Part shown: one piece after another, positions 25,214 to 33,546 of the stretch
Numbering within the stretch: position 1 is the first letter of the stretch
How the letters are laid out: every line of letters begins with the position of its first letter
NCBI RefSeq assembly: GCF_014636235.1
Contig: NZ_BMDZ01000016.1
Coordinates: 1 to 64,000, forward strand
Source: Tistrella bauzanensis
GTDB taxonomy: Bacteria; Pseudomonadota; Alphaproteobacteria; Tistrellales; Tistrellaceae
Reading direction: 5' to 3'
DNA length: 64,000 nucleotides
Program-made: the position numbers and the translations under genes
The notes under the pieces: model-generated
What the model saw: only the letters and a program-made list of their open reading frames with translations
The model's database searches: none
Told to the model about the DNA's origin: nothing

Positions 25214-26283
25214 GGCCGGACCTCCTGGCTTTCGGCACGGGCCGCGGCACCCGGGCGGGCTGCGGTATCGGGCCGGGCGGCACTGCCGGGGCGGCTGCGG
25301 CCACCCAGCCAGCGCCGGCCCAGCCGCGCGGCCAGCGGCGACTGCATCACCAGGATGACCACGATGATCGCCGCCTTGAAGATGAAGTTGAATTCCGGCG
25401 GATAGCCCGACATCAGAATGCCGGTGTTCATCGCCTGGATGATCAGCGCGCCCAGCAGCGACATCAGCACCGAGAACCGCCCGCCCAGCAGCGAGGTGCC
25501 GCCGATCACCACCGCCAGAATGGCATCCAGCTCCAGCCACAATCCGGCATTGTTGGCATCGGCACCGCGGATATCGGCGGCGATGATCACACCCGCCACC
25601 GCAGCACAGAAGCCCGAGGCCATATAGACCGAGACGATCACCAGCCGGCTGCCGATACCGGCATGCAGGCTGGCGCGGCGGTTGATGCCGATCGCCTCGA
25701 TGAACAGGCCAAGGGCCGTGCGCCGCACCAGCAGGATGGCGATCAGCGCCAGCCCGGCGGTGATCGCAACCGGCATCGGCAGGCCCAGCACCGATCCGCT
25801 GCCGATGAAGATCAGCCCTTCATCGACAAAGGTGGCGATGGTGCCCTCGGTCACCAGCTGGGCGATGCCGCGCCCGGCCACCATCAGGATCAGGGTCGCC
25901 ACGATCGGCTGGATATCGAGCACCGCCACCAGAATGCCGTTCCACAGCCCGCAGACCAGCCCGGCGGCGAGCGCGCCGGCCAGCACCAGCCATAACGGGT
26001 GGCCGGCATCGATCAGCACGGCCGCCACCGCGCCGGCCAGCGCCATCACCGCCCCCACCGACAGGTCAATGCCGCCCGACGCGATCACCAGGGTCATGCC
26101 GATCGCCAGGATCGCCACCGGCGCGCCCCGGTTCAGCACGTCGATCAGGCTGCCATACAGCCGGCCATCCTGGATGGTCAGATCGAAAAAGCCGGGAAAG
26201 GCCAGCCAGTTGGCGAACAGGATCGCCGCCAGCGTCGCCAGTTGCGGCAGCCCGGCGGGCTTGCGCATCGCACGCGCGATCAT
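25210..26283 (-). CDS. ytfT: Sugar ABC transporter permease (YtfT type)
   Basis: The protein has 357 residues of the BPD_transp_2 family, with GMTLVIASGGIDLSVGAVMALAGAVAAVL and VIGGTSLLGGRFSVLMSLLGALIIQAMNTGI. The cytoplasmic C-terminal tail is unusually rich in Arg, Ala and Pro (RRWLGGRSRPGSAARPDTA onward). The start overlaps the ATPase stop and the stop overlaps the second permease. Confidence 0.9.
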   Translation of the reverse strand: MIARAMRKPAGLPQLATLAAILFANWLAFPGFFDLTIQDGRLYGSLIDVLNRGAPVAILAIGMTLVIASGGIDLSVGAVMALAGAVAAVLIDAGHPLWLVLAGALAAGLVCGLWNGILVAVLDIQPIVATLILMVAGRGIAQLVTEGTIATFVDEGLIFIGSGSVLGLPMPVAITAGLALIAILLVRRTALGLFIEAIGINRRASLHAGIGSRLVIVSVYMASGFCAAVAGVIIAADIRGADANNAGLWLELDAILAVVIGGTSLLGGRFSVLMSLLGALIIQAMNTGILMSGYPPEFNFIFKAAIIVVILVMQSPLAARLGRRWLGGRSRPGSAARPDTAARPGAAARAESQEVRP

Positions 26284-27611
26284 GATGCGGTCTCCGGAAC
26301 CGGCGCCGACACAAGCGGATGGCCGGCCGCCGGCACATCGGCGATCACCCGCATGATCGCATCGGCGGAGAGCGCCGTGCCACGGATCTCGCCGACATGG
26401 CGGCGGTCGCGCAGCACCACCACGCGCGACGCATAGGCCACGATCTCGTCCAGTTCCGACGAGATGACCACCAGCGCCATGCCGTCGGCGCATAACCGGT
26501 GGATCAGCCGGATGATCTCGGCATGGGCGCCGACATCGATGCCGCGGGTGGGCTCGTCCAGGATCAGCAGGCGCGGGCTGGTCGCCAACCAGCGCGCCAG
26601 CAGCACCTTCTGCTGATTGCCGCCGGAAAGCAGCTTGACCGGCGTTTCGATATCGCTGGTGCGGATGTCGAGGGCCGCGACGAACCGGTCTGCCAACGCC
26701 ACCATCGCCGTCGGCGGTATCGGCTTCAGCCAGCCGCGCCGCGCCTGAAGCGCCAGGATGATGTTCTCGCGCACCGACAGGTCGCCGACGATGCCGTCGG
26801 TCTTGCGGTCTTCGGGGCAGAAGCCGAAGCGCAGGGCCACGGCATCGCGCGGGCCGCCGATCCGCGCCGGCCGGCCATCGATGGTCAGCCGGCCATTGCG
26901 CAGCACCGTCACCTGATCGGCCAGCGCGAAGACCTGATCCAGAAAATGGGTGATGAAGATGATGCCCAGCCCCTGATCGCGCAGGCCGCGCACCACATCG
27001 AACAGCATCGCCACTTCGGCCCGGTCGAGGCTGGCGGTGGGCTCGTCCAGGATCAGCACCTTGCCCGACAAGTCGACCGCCCGCGCGATGGCCACGATCT
27101 GCTGCACCGCCACCGACTGGTCCGACAACAGGCTGCCCGGATCGATGTCGAGGCCATAGCGCGCCAGCAGCCGCCGGGCATCGGCCCGCATCCGGCGGTG
27201 ATCGACCATCCCGAAGCGGCGCGGCTGGCGGCCCAGATACAGGTTTTCAGCCACCGTCAGATTGGGCAGAAGATTGACCTCCTGATACACCGTGCCGATG
27301 CCCTGGGCCTGGGCGTCGGCGGTGTCGCGCGGCGCGATGCGCCGGCCGTTCAGGTGGATATCGCCGGCATCGGCGCGGTGCACCCCGGTCAGGATCTTGA
27401 TCAGGGTCGATTTGCCGGCGCCGTTCTCGCCCAGCAGCGCATGCACCTGGCCGGCATGCAGGGTGAAATCGATCCCGTCCAGCGCCTTCTGGCCGGGAAA
27501 GGATTTGCTCAGGCCGCTGACCTGCAACAGGGCGCCAGCGACGGGCACGCCTGCAGCGGGCACGCCAGCAGCGGACAGTGCCGCATGGGCGGCATCGGGC
27601 ATGGGAACCAT
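26280..27611 (-). CDS. ytfR: Sugar ABC transporter ATP-binding protein YtfR, internally shortened
   Basis: The protein has 443 residues against about 500 in the family, despite an N-terminal extension of about 28. Domain 1 is complete: Walker A GENGAGKST (61-69), signature SDQSVAVQQIVAIARA, Walker B VLILDEPTASLD. Right after VLRNGRL (236-242) the chain jumps to TIDGRPARIGGPRDA, which in relatives belongs to domain 2 after its Walker A. The inter-domain segment and the domain 2 Walker A (GLLGSGRTE type) are missing, about 80 residues. Domain 2 keeps CPEDRKTDG, LSGGNQQK (328-335) and LLILDEPTRGID (348-359). The reading frame stays open, so this is an in-frame deletion. Transport competence is uncertain. 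Confidence 0.9.
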   Translation of the reverse strand: MVPMPDAAHAALSAAGVPAAGVPVAGALLQVSGLSKSFPGQKALDGIDFTLHAGQVHALLGENGAGKSTLIKILTGVHRADAGDIHLNGRRIAPRDTADAQAQGIGTVYQEVNLLPNLTVAENLYLGRQPRRFGMVDHRRMRADARRLLARYGLDIDPGSLLSDQSVAVQQIVAIARAVDLSGKVLILDEPTASLDRAEVAMLFDVVRGLRDQGLGIIFITHFLDQVFALADQVTVLRNGRLTIDGRPARIGGPRDAVALRFGFCPEDRKTDGIVGDLSVRENIILALQARRGWLKPIPPTAMVALADRFVAALDIRTSDIETPVKLLSGGNQQKVLLARWLATSPRLLILDEPTRGIDVGAHAEIIRLIHRLCADGMALVVISSELDEIVAYASRVVVLRDRRHVGEIRGTALSADAIMRVIADVPAAGHPLVSAPVPETAS

Positions 27612-27638
27612 GATCGCGGAGGTCTCCTGCGGCGGAAA

Positions 27639-27672
27639 CCGGCACCGCGCCGGGTGACGTGCGCGGTGCCGG
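27639..27672. promoter_or_regulatory. 11-bp stem hairpin between ytfQ and ytfR
   Basis: CCGGCACCGCG (27639-27649) pairs perfectly with CGCGGTGCCGG (27662-27672) around a 12-nt loop. It lies in the 90-bp gap after the binding-protein gene with no T-tract. Such hairpins often stabilise binding-protein mRNA relative to downstream transporter genes. Confidence 0.5.
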
Positions 27673-27701
27673 GCAGGGTGAAGCTGGCGACAGCCGTCGG
27701 A

Positions 27702-28667
27702 TCAGTAGCCGAGGCCCTGCTTGCTCTTATAGACCGCCGCCGGATCGTCCGCCTGGGTATAGAGCTTCGAGTCCGTCTGGATCCATTTCGGCGGCACGGT
27801 GCCCTTGTCCTTATAGGCCAGGATGGCATCGAAGGCCGGGCCGGCCATGTTCGGGGTCAGTTCCACCGTGGCATTCGCCTCGCCATCCATCATCGCCTTG
27901 AAGATGTCGGGCACCGCATCGATCGACACCACCAGAATGTCCTGGCCGGGCTTCAGCCCCGCTTCCTTGATCGCCTGGATGGCACCCACCGCCATGTCGT
28001 CGTTATGGGCATAGAGGGCGCAGATCGATTTGCCGCCGCCTTCGGCCTTCAGGAAGCTTTCCATCACCTCCTTGCCCTTGGCGCGGGTGAAATCGCCGGT
28101 CTGGCTGCGGATGAGCTTGAGGTTGTCATGGGCCGCGACCACCTCGTCGAAGCCCTTCTTGCGGTTGATCGCCGGGCTCGACCCCACCGTGCCCTGCAAT
28201 TCCACGATCGGGCAGTCGCGGTCGCCCACCGTCTTTGCCAGCCATTCACCGGCCACCCGCCCCTCATGGACCGTGTCGGAGGTGACGGCGGTCAGATACA
28301 GATCGGGATTGGCGGTCTCGATGCTGCGGTCGAGCAGCACCACCGGAATCTCGGCGTCCTTGGCCTCGCTCAGCACCGTGTCCCAACCGGTGGCCACGAC
28401 CGGCGCCACGAAGATCGCGTCCACCCCTTGCGCCACGAACGACCGGATCGCCTTGATCTGGTTTTCCTGTTTCTGCTGGGCATCGGCGATCTTCAGCGTG
28501 ATGCCCCGGGCCCCCGCCTCGGATTTGGTTACCGTGGTCTCGGCCGCGCGCCAGCCGGATTCCGATCCGATCTGCGAGAAGCCCACCGTCAGATCGGCCG
28601 CCTGGGCGGCCGAAATCGCCGACAGTCCCGCAACCGCGAGCACCGCCAACCGTGTCAGCGTCGACAT
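27702..28667 (-). CDS. ytfQ: Periplasmic sugar-binding protein YtfQ-like
   Basis: The protein has 321 residues. A Sec signal peptide is evident (residues 1-23, ending SAAQA). The rest is a Peripla_BP_4 domain close to galactofuranose-binding YtfQ (LTVGFSQIGSESGWRAAETTVTK, IADAQQKQENQIKAIRSFVAQGVDAIFVAPVV, CALYAHNDDMAVGAIQAIKEAGLKPG, VSIDAVPDIFKAM). It is first gene of the importer operon, with GGGGGAAA upstream of the ATG. Confidence 0.93.
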   Translation of the reverse strand: MSTLTRLAVLAVAGLSAISAAQAADLTVGFSQIGSESGWRAAETTVTKSEAGARGITLKIADAQQKQENQIKAIRSFVAQGVDAIFVAPVVATGWDTVLSEAKDAEIPVVLLDRSIETANPDLYLTAVTSDTVHEGRVAGEWLAKTVGDRDCPIVELQGTVGSSPAINRKKGFDEVVAAHDNLKLIRSQTGDFTRAKGKEVMESFLKAEGGGKSICALYAHNDDMAVGAIQAIKEAGLKPGQDILVVSIDAVPDIFKAMMDGEANATVELTPNMAGPAFDAILAYKDKGTVPPKWIQTDSKLYTQADDPAAVYKSKQGLGY

Positions 28668-28765
28668 CGTCTGTTTCCCCCCTGGGATGATCCGGCCCGT
28701 CTCCCCGTCGCCCTGCCCGTTTCTTCAGGGTTGCACAGGTGCGGTCCGATTGGTGTTCAGACGAT

Positions 28766-28778
28766 TATGTCTATCATA
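28766..28778. promoter_or_regulatory. Weak dyad in the ytfQ/galM divergent promoter region
   Basis: TATG-TCTAT-CATA is a short inverted repeat in the 166-bp divergent gap, followed by the 8-bp palindrome TTTCGAAA (28784-28791). Either could be the operator of the GntR-family regulator, but the arms are short. Confidence 0.3.
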
Positions 28779-28833
28779 GTACTTTTCGAAAGCCCTAAAC
28801 TGCGGGTCAGGAATTTTTTCTCAAGGCGACGCC

Positions 28834-29847
28834 ATGACGACCGACACCAGGATAGAGCGGCCCGAACGACGCTTCATGCTCGATAGCGGCGATGGCGGCC
28901 TCAGGGCCGTGATCGCCGAGGGCGGCGCCCGGCTGATCTCGCTGACCATGCCCGACCGCCAGGGTGGCCGGGTCGATATGGTTCATGGCACACGCGGCCA
29001 TGACCCGGTGATCGCGGGCGACAGGGTCGACATGCATGGGGTCGACATCCATGCCGGCACCATCTGCGGCCGCTATGCCAACCGCATCGCCGGCGCCCGC
29101 TGCCCGATCGATGGCCATATGGTCGTGCTGGCGGCGAATGAAGGCACCACCAGCCTGCATGGCGGCCCCGAGGGCTTCGGACAACGGCGCTGGCGGGGTG
29201 GCGCTCTGCCCGGTGGCATCTGCTTCCGTCTGGAGTCGGCCGCCGGCGATCAGGGCTTTCCGGGGCGGCTGGCGGTCGAGGCGGTGTATCGGCTGGCGGG
29301 CATGCGGCTGAGCCTGGAAATCGCCGCGGTCACCGATGCGCCGACGGTGGTGAACCTCAGCCAGCATGTCTATTGGAACCTTGCCGGCGGCGGCACCATC
29401 GCCGGCCATGACCTCGCCATCGCGGCCGCGCATTATCTGGCCGTCGACGAGGCGCTGTTGCCGGTGGGCGCGCCGCAACCGGTCGCCGGCACCCGGTTCG
29501 ATTTCCGGGCGCCGCGCCGGCTCGATCAATCCGTCGATCACAATTTCTGCCGCATCGCAGGCCGCGGACCACTGCAGGCCGTGGCCCGGCTCAGCGATCC
29601 GGGCTCCGGCCGGGCGATGACCCTGTTCACCACCGAACCGGGGCTTCAGGTCTATACCGCCGATCATTTCCATGCCGGACTCGCCGGCGCCGACAGGCCG
29701 CTGCGTCACCATGGCGGGGTCGCCCTGGAATCCCAGGCCTTCCCGAACAGCCCCAACCGCCCGGATTTCCCCTCCACCCTACTCCGGCCGGGCATGGCCT
29801 ATCGCCACGACATCGTCTGGGACTTTTCGGGTCCACCCTTGATTTAA
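28834..29847 (+). CDS. galM: Aldose 1-epimerase (galactose mutarotase)
   Basis: The protein has 337 residues. It interconverts alpha and beta anomers of aldoses. GalM motifs include TICGRYANRIAGAR, TTSLHGGPEGF, NLSQHVYWNLAGGGTIAGHDL (catalytic His) and GVALESQAFPNSPNRPDFPS (catalytic Glu). It is divergent from the importer operon, matching galactose-type sugar use. Confidence 0.93.
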   Translation: MTTDTRIERPERRFMLDSGDGGLRAVIAEGGARLISLTMPDRQGGRVDMVHGTRGHDPVIAGDRVDMHGVDIHAGTICGRYANRIAGARCPIDGHMVVLAANEGTTSLHGGPEGFGQRRWRGGALPGGICFRLESAAGDQGFPGRLAVEAVYRLAGMRLSLEIAAVTDAPTVVNLSQHVYWNLAGGGTIAGHDLAIAAAHYLAVDEALLPVGAPQPVAGTRFDFRAPRRLDQSVDHNFCRIAGRGPLQAVARLSDPGSGRAMTLFTTEPGLQVYTADHFHAGLAGADRPLRHHGGVALESQAFPNSPNRPDFPSTLLRPGMAYRHDIVWDFSGPPLI

Positions 29848-29879
29848 TGCCAGAATGATCAAGCTGTTTCATGCTGGCA
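29848..29879. repeat. Imperfect inverted repeat after galM
   Basis: TGCCAG and CTGGCA arms extend with ATGA/TCAT across one mismatch. It begins at the first base after the galM stop. It is followed by A rather than T on the plus strand, so it is a poor terminator for galM. The remaining gap to 30022 shows no gene. Confidence 0.4.
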
Positions 29880-30022
29880 AAAAACCCGGCCGCTGGCTGG
29901 CAGGGGGCCTGGCAGGACATGCGGATGGTGATGCACCGCCGTCCACCCTTGGGCCCCCGCCGCCGGGTGGCGCCTTCCCTGTCAAAGCCCGATAATTGTT
30001 GCCGCTTGCGGCCGCGGACGAC

Positions 30023-30298
30023 CTAGCGATCCTCCCGGCTGTGCCACAGCCGGAGCACATAGATCGTGCTGGCCTGGATTTCATAGCGCAGTTCGTATGA
30101 CCCGACGAGCAGGCGCCGGACCTCGCGCGGCTCGAAGCCGAAGAGCTGCTCGCCAAGACGGGGATTGGTCAGAAGGATGGTCGGGGCATGGGCCAGGGCC
30201 TGCACCGCCCGTGCCGCCGCCGGCGGGTTTGCCGGGGCCAGAAAGTCGTGCAGGCGCGCCAGATCGGACAGCGCCTTGCCGGTCCATTTCAGATCCAT
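30023..30298 (-). CDS. RelE/ParE-family toxin
   Basis: The protein has 91 residues with the ParE fold pattern (MDLKWTGKALSDLARLHDFLAPANP, LGEQLFGFEPREVRRLLVGSYELRYEI, IYVLRLWHSREDR). ParE toxins poison gyrase; RelE relatives cleave mRNA. The C-terminal YVLRLWHSRE pattern fits ParE better. Its start overlaps the antitoxin stop (TGATG), the usual order in type II modules. Confidence 0.9.
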   Translation of the reverse strand: MDLKWTGKALSDLARLHDFLAPANPPAAARAVQALAHAPTILLTNPRLGEQLFGFEPREVRRLLVGSYELRYEIQASTIYVLRLWHSREDR

Positions 30299-30591
30299 CA
30301 GCGCGGGCGCGGCAGCGGCGTATCATTGGGCGTATCGACGGGCGTATCACTGCCAAGACTGTCGGCCCAGGCCTGCACGGCCTGATGGTCGATCACCCGG
30401 CCGGCATCGACATCGGCCAGCGCCTCGCGGGTCAGGCGGTCACGCTCTTCTTCCTGCGCCAGCCAGGCCGACAGCGCCTGCTTCACGATCCAGCCACGCG
30501 ACCGCTCCAGCCGTTCGGCCATCTGGTCGACCCTGTCGGCCAGGGGCAGCGGCACATGGGCGGTCAGCACCCGGGTTCCGGTCTGTGCCAT
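30298..30591 (-). CDS. Ribbon-helix-helix antitoxin (ParD/CopG type)
   Basis: The protein has 97 residues. The N-terminal RHH domain (VLTAHVPLPLADRVDQMAERLERSRGWIVKQALSAWLAQEEE) binds DNA; the C-terminal part should wrap the toxin. The extreme C-terminus has a threefold DTP repeat coded by three 12-bp units (30317-30352). ATG 30591 is preferred to an upstream GTG at 30603, whose ribosome site would be too close. A strong palindromic operator lies 30 bp upstream. Confidence 0.87.
   Translation of the reverse strand: MAQTGTRVLTAHVPLPLADRVDQMAERLERSRGWIVKQALSAWLAQEEERDRLTREALADVDAGRVIDHQAVQAWADSLGSDTPVDTPNDTPLPRPR
30317..30352 (-). repeat. Three 12-bp in-frame units in the antitoxin C-terminus
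   Basis: On the plus strand the units are GGCGTATCATTG, GGCGTATCGACG and GGCGTATCACTG, giving a DTP-x pattern. The repeat lies in the toxin-wrapping tail. Confidence 0.8.
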
Positions 30592-30620
30592 CGCGGAGGT
30601 CACCTTTCGGTCAGAGCCAT

Positions 30621-30657
30621 CTGGTCATCTCCAATCATAGTGATTAAAGATGACCAG
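30621..30657. promoter_or_regulatory. Nested palindromic operator of the toxin-antitoxin operon
   Basis: Outer arms CTGGTCATCT (30621-30630) and AGATGACCAG (30648-30657) are perfect. Inner arms AATCA (30633-30637) and TGATT (30641-30645) flank TAG. Over 37 bp only one two-base step breaks the symmetry. It lies just upstream of the antitoxin start, as expected for RHH autorepression. Confidence 0.8.
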
Positions 30658-30692
30658 TTCAAGCTGCCGACCGACCGGACGGCCCAAGGCGG

Positions 30693-32321
30693 TCACACGC
30701 CGGCCAGAATCCAGGCCGCCGCCTTCTCCGCCATCATCAAGGTGGGGGAATTGGTGTTGCCGCTGGTGATGGTGGGCATGGCGCCGGCATCCACCACCCT
30801 GAGGCCGCGCATGCCGCGCACCCGGAAATGCGGGTCGAGCACGGCATCCGGGTCGTCGGCGCGGCCCATGCGGGTGGTGCCGACCGGGTGAAAGATGGTC
30901 GAGGCGATGTCGCCGGCCAGCTTGGCCAGTTGTTCGTCGGTTTCGTATTGCGGGCCGGGCTTCCATTCCTCGGGCTGGAACTTCTCCAGCGCCTTCTGAC
31001 CGCAGATCCGGCGGGTGACGCGCAGCGAATCCGCCGCCACCTTGCGGTCCTCCTCGGTGCTGAGGTAATTGGGCGCGATCAGCGGCGCGTCCTCGAAATT
31101 GGGGCTGCGGATGCTGATCGTGCCCCGGCTGGTCGGGTTCAGGTTGCAGACGCTGGCGGTGAAGGCATCGAAGCTGTGCAGCGGCTCGCCGAAGGCATCC
31201 AGGCTGAGCGGCTGCACGTGGAACTGGATGTTGGCGGCATTCTTTTCGGCCGAACTGCGGGTGAAAGCGCCGAGCTGCGAGGGCGCCATGCTCATCGGCC
31301 CGGTGCGGCGCAGGGCATATTCCAGCCCGATCGTGGCCTTGCCGACCAGATTGCTTGCCAGCCGGTTCAGGGTCCGCGTGCCCTTGACCTTATAGACCGC
31401 GCGGATCTGAAGATGATCCTGAAGATTGGCGCCGACGCCGGGCAGATCGTGGCGGACCTCGATGCCGTGGCGGGCCAGCAGACCGGCCGGACCGATGCCC
31501 GACACCTGCATGATCTGCGGCGAGCCGACGGCGCCGGCGCTCAACACCACCTCCTGGCGAGCCAATGCCTGCATCCGCTCGCCATTGCGCACCACCTCGA
31601 CACCGGTGCAACGCATCAGGCCGTCATCATCGGGGGTGGTGATCAGCCGCGCGACCTGGGTCTTGGTCCAGACGGTGAGGTTCGGCCGCACCATCGCCGG
31701 CCGCAGAAAGGCCTTGGCGGCATTCCAGCGCCAGCCATTCTTCTGGTTGACCTCGAAATACCCGACACCCTCATTATCACCACGGTTGAAATCGGTGGTC
31801 GCGGGCAGCCCGGCCTGTTCGGCCGCCGCCGCCCAGGCGTCCAGGATGTCCCAGCGCAGACGCTGGCGTTCCACCCGCCATTCGCCGCCGGCGGCATGGG
31901 CATCGTCGCCGCCTTTGTGATGATCCTCATGGCGCTTGAAGAACGGCAGCACCTGATCCCAGTCCCAGTCGTCCTCGCCGGTGATTTCCGACCACTGGCG
32001 ATAGTCGCGGGCCTGACCGCGCATATAGATCATGCCGTTGATGCTGGAACAGCCGCCGAGGGTCTTGCCGCGCGGATAGCGCAGCACCCGGCCGTTCAGC
32101 CCCGGCTCGGGTTCGGTCATGAAGCACCAGTCGGTGCGCGGATTGCCGATACAGTACAGATAGCCGACCGGCACATGGATCCAGATGTAATCGTCCTTGC
32201 CGCCCGCCTCGATCAGCAGCACCCGGCGGTTCGGGTCGGCGCTCAACCGGTTGGCGAGCAGGCAACCGGCGGTGCCGGCGCCGACGATGATGGTGTCGAA
32301 GGCGGGCGTCGTGCGTGTCAT
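30693..32321 (-). CDS. GMC-family FAD oxidoreductase (choline dehydrogenase-like)
   Basis: The protein has 542 residues. The N-terminal FAD-binding motif is TIIVGAGTAGCLLANRLSADP, with the GMC signature YPRGKTLGGCSSINGMIYMRG. The active-site region carries STIFHPVGTTRMG (catalytic His) and AMPTITSGNTNSPTLMMAEKAA (Asn partner). It oxidises an alcohol to an aldehyde; the substrate cannot be read from the sequence. ATG 32321 has GGGAAGAA upstream. There is no betaine-synthesis neighbour, so choline as substrate is not supported. Confidence 0.9.
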   Translation of the reverse strand: MTRTTPAFDTIIVGAGTAGCLLANRLSADPNRRVLLIEAGGKDDYIWIHVPVGYLYCIGNPRTDWCFMTEPEPGLNGRVLRYPRGKTLGGCSSINGMIYMRGQARDYRQWSEITGEDDWDWDQVLPFFKRHEDHHKGGDDAHAAGGEWRVERQRLRWDILDAWAAAAEQAGLPATTDFNRGDNEGVGYFEVNQKNGWRWNAAKAFLRPAMVRPNLTVWTKTQVARLITTPDDDGLMRCTGVEVVRNGERMQALARQEVVLSAGAVGSPQIMQVSGIGPAGLLARHGIEVRHDLPGVGANLQDHLQIRAVYKVKGTRTLNRLASNLVGKATIGLEYALRRTGPMSMAPSQLGAFTRSSAEKNAANIQFHVQPLSLDAFGEPLHSFDAFTASVCNLNPTSRGTISIRSPNFEDAPLIAPNYLSTEEDRKVAADSLRVTRRICGQKALEKFQPEEWKPGPQYETDEQLAKLAGDIASTIFHPVGTTRMGRADDPDAVLDPHFRVRGMRGLRVVDAGAMPTITSGNTNSPTLMMAEKAAAWILAGV

Positions 32322-32338
32322 CGTTTCTTCCCGACCGG

Positions 32339-32354
32339 GTGCGGCCAGCCGCAC
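32339..32354. promoter_or_regulatory. Short palindrome upstream of the GMC oxidoreductase
   Basis: GTGCGGC-CA-GCCGCAC is a perfect 7-bp dyad 17 bp before the ATG. It may be an operator or a leader hairpin. The remainder of the gap to 32523 has no supported gene. Confidence 0.35.
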
Positions 32355-32523
32355 GCTTGGGGTTGTTGGGGCATTATGACGGCGGCGTTTCTCTCCGCCT
32401 TCATGGATAGCCCCGAACCGCCCGGTTTTCCAGTCAGGTGTTTGTGCAAGAGGACGGGCTAATGCTCTGATCGTGAGGTCGCGGACGCCGGTACGCAGGC
32501 GTCGACCTCCGCGATCGAGAGGC

Positions 32524-33444
32524 TCAGCGAAGGGCCACGGGCGCATCCTGCGCCTGCAATGCAGCGTCAAAAAGCCGCTTTCCGCGACCGGAGAGCCACG
32601 CATCAAGGGTGGTCAGCGTGCCGAAATCCCTGCGGAGAGCGTCAATATCCGCCGCCCCGGCGCATCGGCCGTCATCGACGAGCGCTGCCAACCGTCCAAG
32701 GAATGCATCCTGCTCAAGGAGACTGTCCGGGAAACGATTATATGTGATCGTCCTGCCTGCAGCTCGGCTGAGCACCTCCTGAATGCCGCGTCCGGTGACC
32801 TCGTCTCCGGCAATCTCGATGGTCCGGCCCGCAAAGCGCTCCGGATCGGCAAAAATCAAGGCGACGATCTTTCCGATGTCATCGGCCGCGATGAACTGCA
32901 TGGATTGATCGGGCCGCATGAAGAAGCTGAACGTTCCCTGGTCCAGGCCCATGCCCGGCAGCATCAGCATTTCCATGAAGGCTGCCGGCCGCACGATCGT
33001 GCTACGGATGGGCAGACCACGAATATGCCCTTCGATTTCCGTCTTGCTGTCGAAATGGCCCAGACCGGTTTCGCCTTTGCCCGCAGCGCCACCGGAGGTG
33101 TAGACGAGATGCCGGACACGATGCTTCGCGGCCATGTCGGCAACGGTCTTGCCGTAGCGGACCTCCTCTGCGTCGGTGATGCCATACGCAGCACCTTGTC
33201 CCGAACTGGGCTGAACGCTGAAGACGCCATACGCGCCCGACATCGCCGCGTCGATGGACGCGACATCCGAAAAGTCGCCCTTGTGCAACGCAACGCCGAT
33301 GGCCTCAAGCGCCTTTGCCGTCTCGCCAGCGGGCTCCCGGACAAGCGCCCTGACATGCCATCCGGCGCTCCGGAGCGCCCGCGCAACCGCTCCTCCCTGC
33401 TGCCCCGTGGCGCCGAACACGAGCACCGATTTTTCGTCCATCAT
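32524..33444 (-). CDS. NmrA-like NAD(P)-binding protein
   Basis: The protein has 306 residues. An N-terminal Rossmann motif (VLVFGATGQQGGAVARALRSAGWHVRALVRE) is followed by NmrA-type features (AMSGAYGVFSVQP, HLVYTSGGAAG, TIVRPAAFMEML, FIAADDIGKIVALIFADPERFAGRTIEIAGDEVTG). Members are atypical SDRs that act as redox sensors or quinone/aldehyde reductases. It is divergent from an HxlR regulator across a 102-bp operator region, so regulation by that protein is expected. Confidence 0.88.
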   Translation of the reverse strand: MMDEKSVLVFGATGQQGGAVARALRSAGWHVRALVREPAGETAKALEAIGVALHKGDFSDVASIDAAMSGAYGVFSVQPSSGQGAAYGITDAEEVRYGKTVADMAAKHRVRHLVYTSGGAAGKGETGLGHFDSKTEIEGHIRGLPIRSTIVRPAAFMEMLMLPGMGLDQGTFSFFMRPDQSMQFIAADDIGKIVALIFADPERFAGRTIEIAGDEVTGRGIQEVLSRAAGRTITYNRFPDSLLEQDAFLGRLAALVDDGRCAGAADIDALRRDFGTLTTLDAWLSGRGKRLFDAALQAQDAPVALR

Positions 33445-33455
33445 CGTCCGTTCCT

Positions 33456-33481
33456 TTTCGTAACCATTGAAGGTTACGAAA
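33456..33481. promoter_or_regulatory. HxlR-type palindromic operator between NmrA-like gene and HxlR gene
   Basis: TTTCGTAACC (33456-33465) and GGTTACGAAA (33472-33481) are perfect 10-bp arms with a 6-nt spacer. It lies 11 bp before the NmrA start. A second dyad, CGGCACA/TGTGCCG (33509-33515 and 33522-33528), sits closer to the HxlR gene. Confidence 0.65.
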
Positions 33482-33546
33482 TGGCACTGCTATAAAAACC
33501 GCGCAAGACGGCACATTTTTGTGTGCCGGTTACAAAGAGGTGCCTC

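Noticed and set aside
29848..29879. Intrinsic terminator after galM
   Set aside because: The hairpin is imperfect and is followed by A rather than T in the direction of galM transcription.
30693..32321. betA choline dehydrogenase assignment
   Set aside because: The GMC family is clear but no betaine aldehyde dehydrogenase, BetI or choline transporter is nearby, so the substrate cannot be named.
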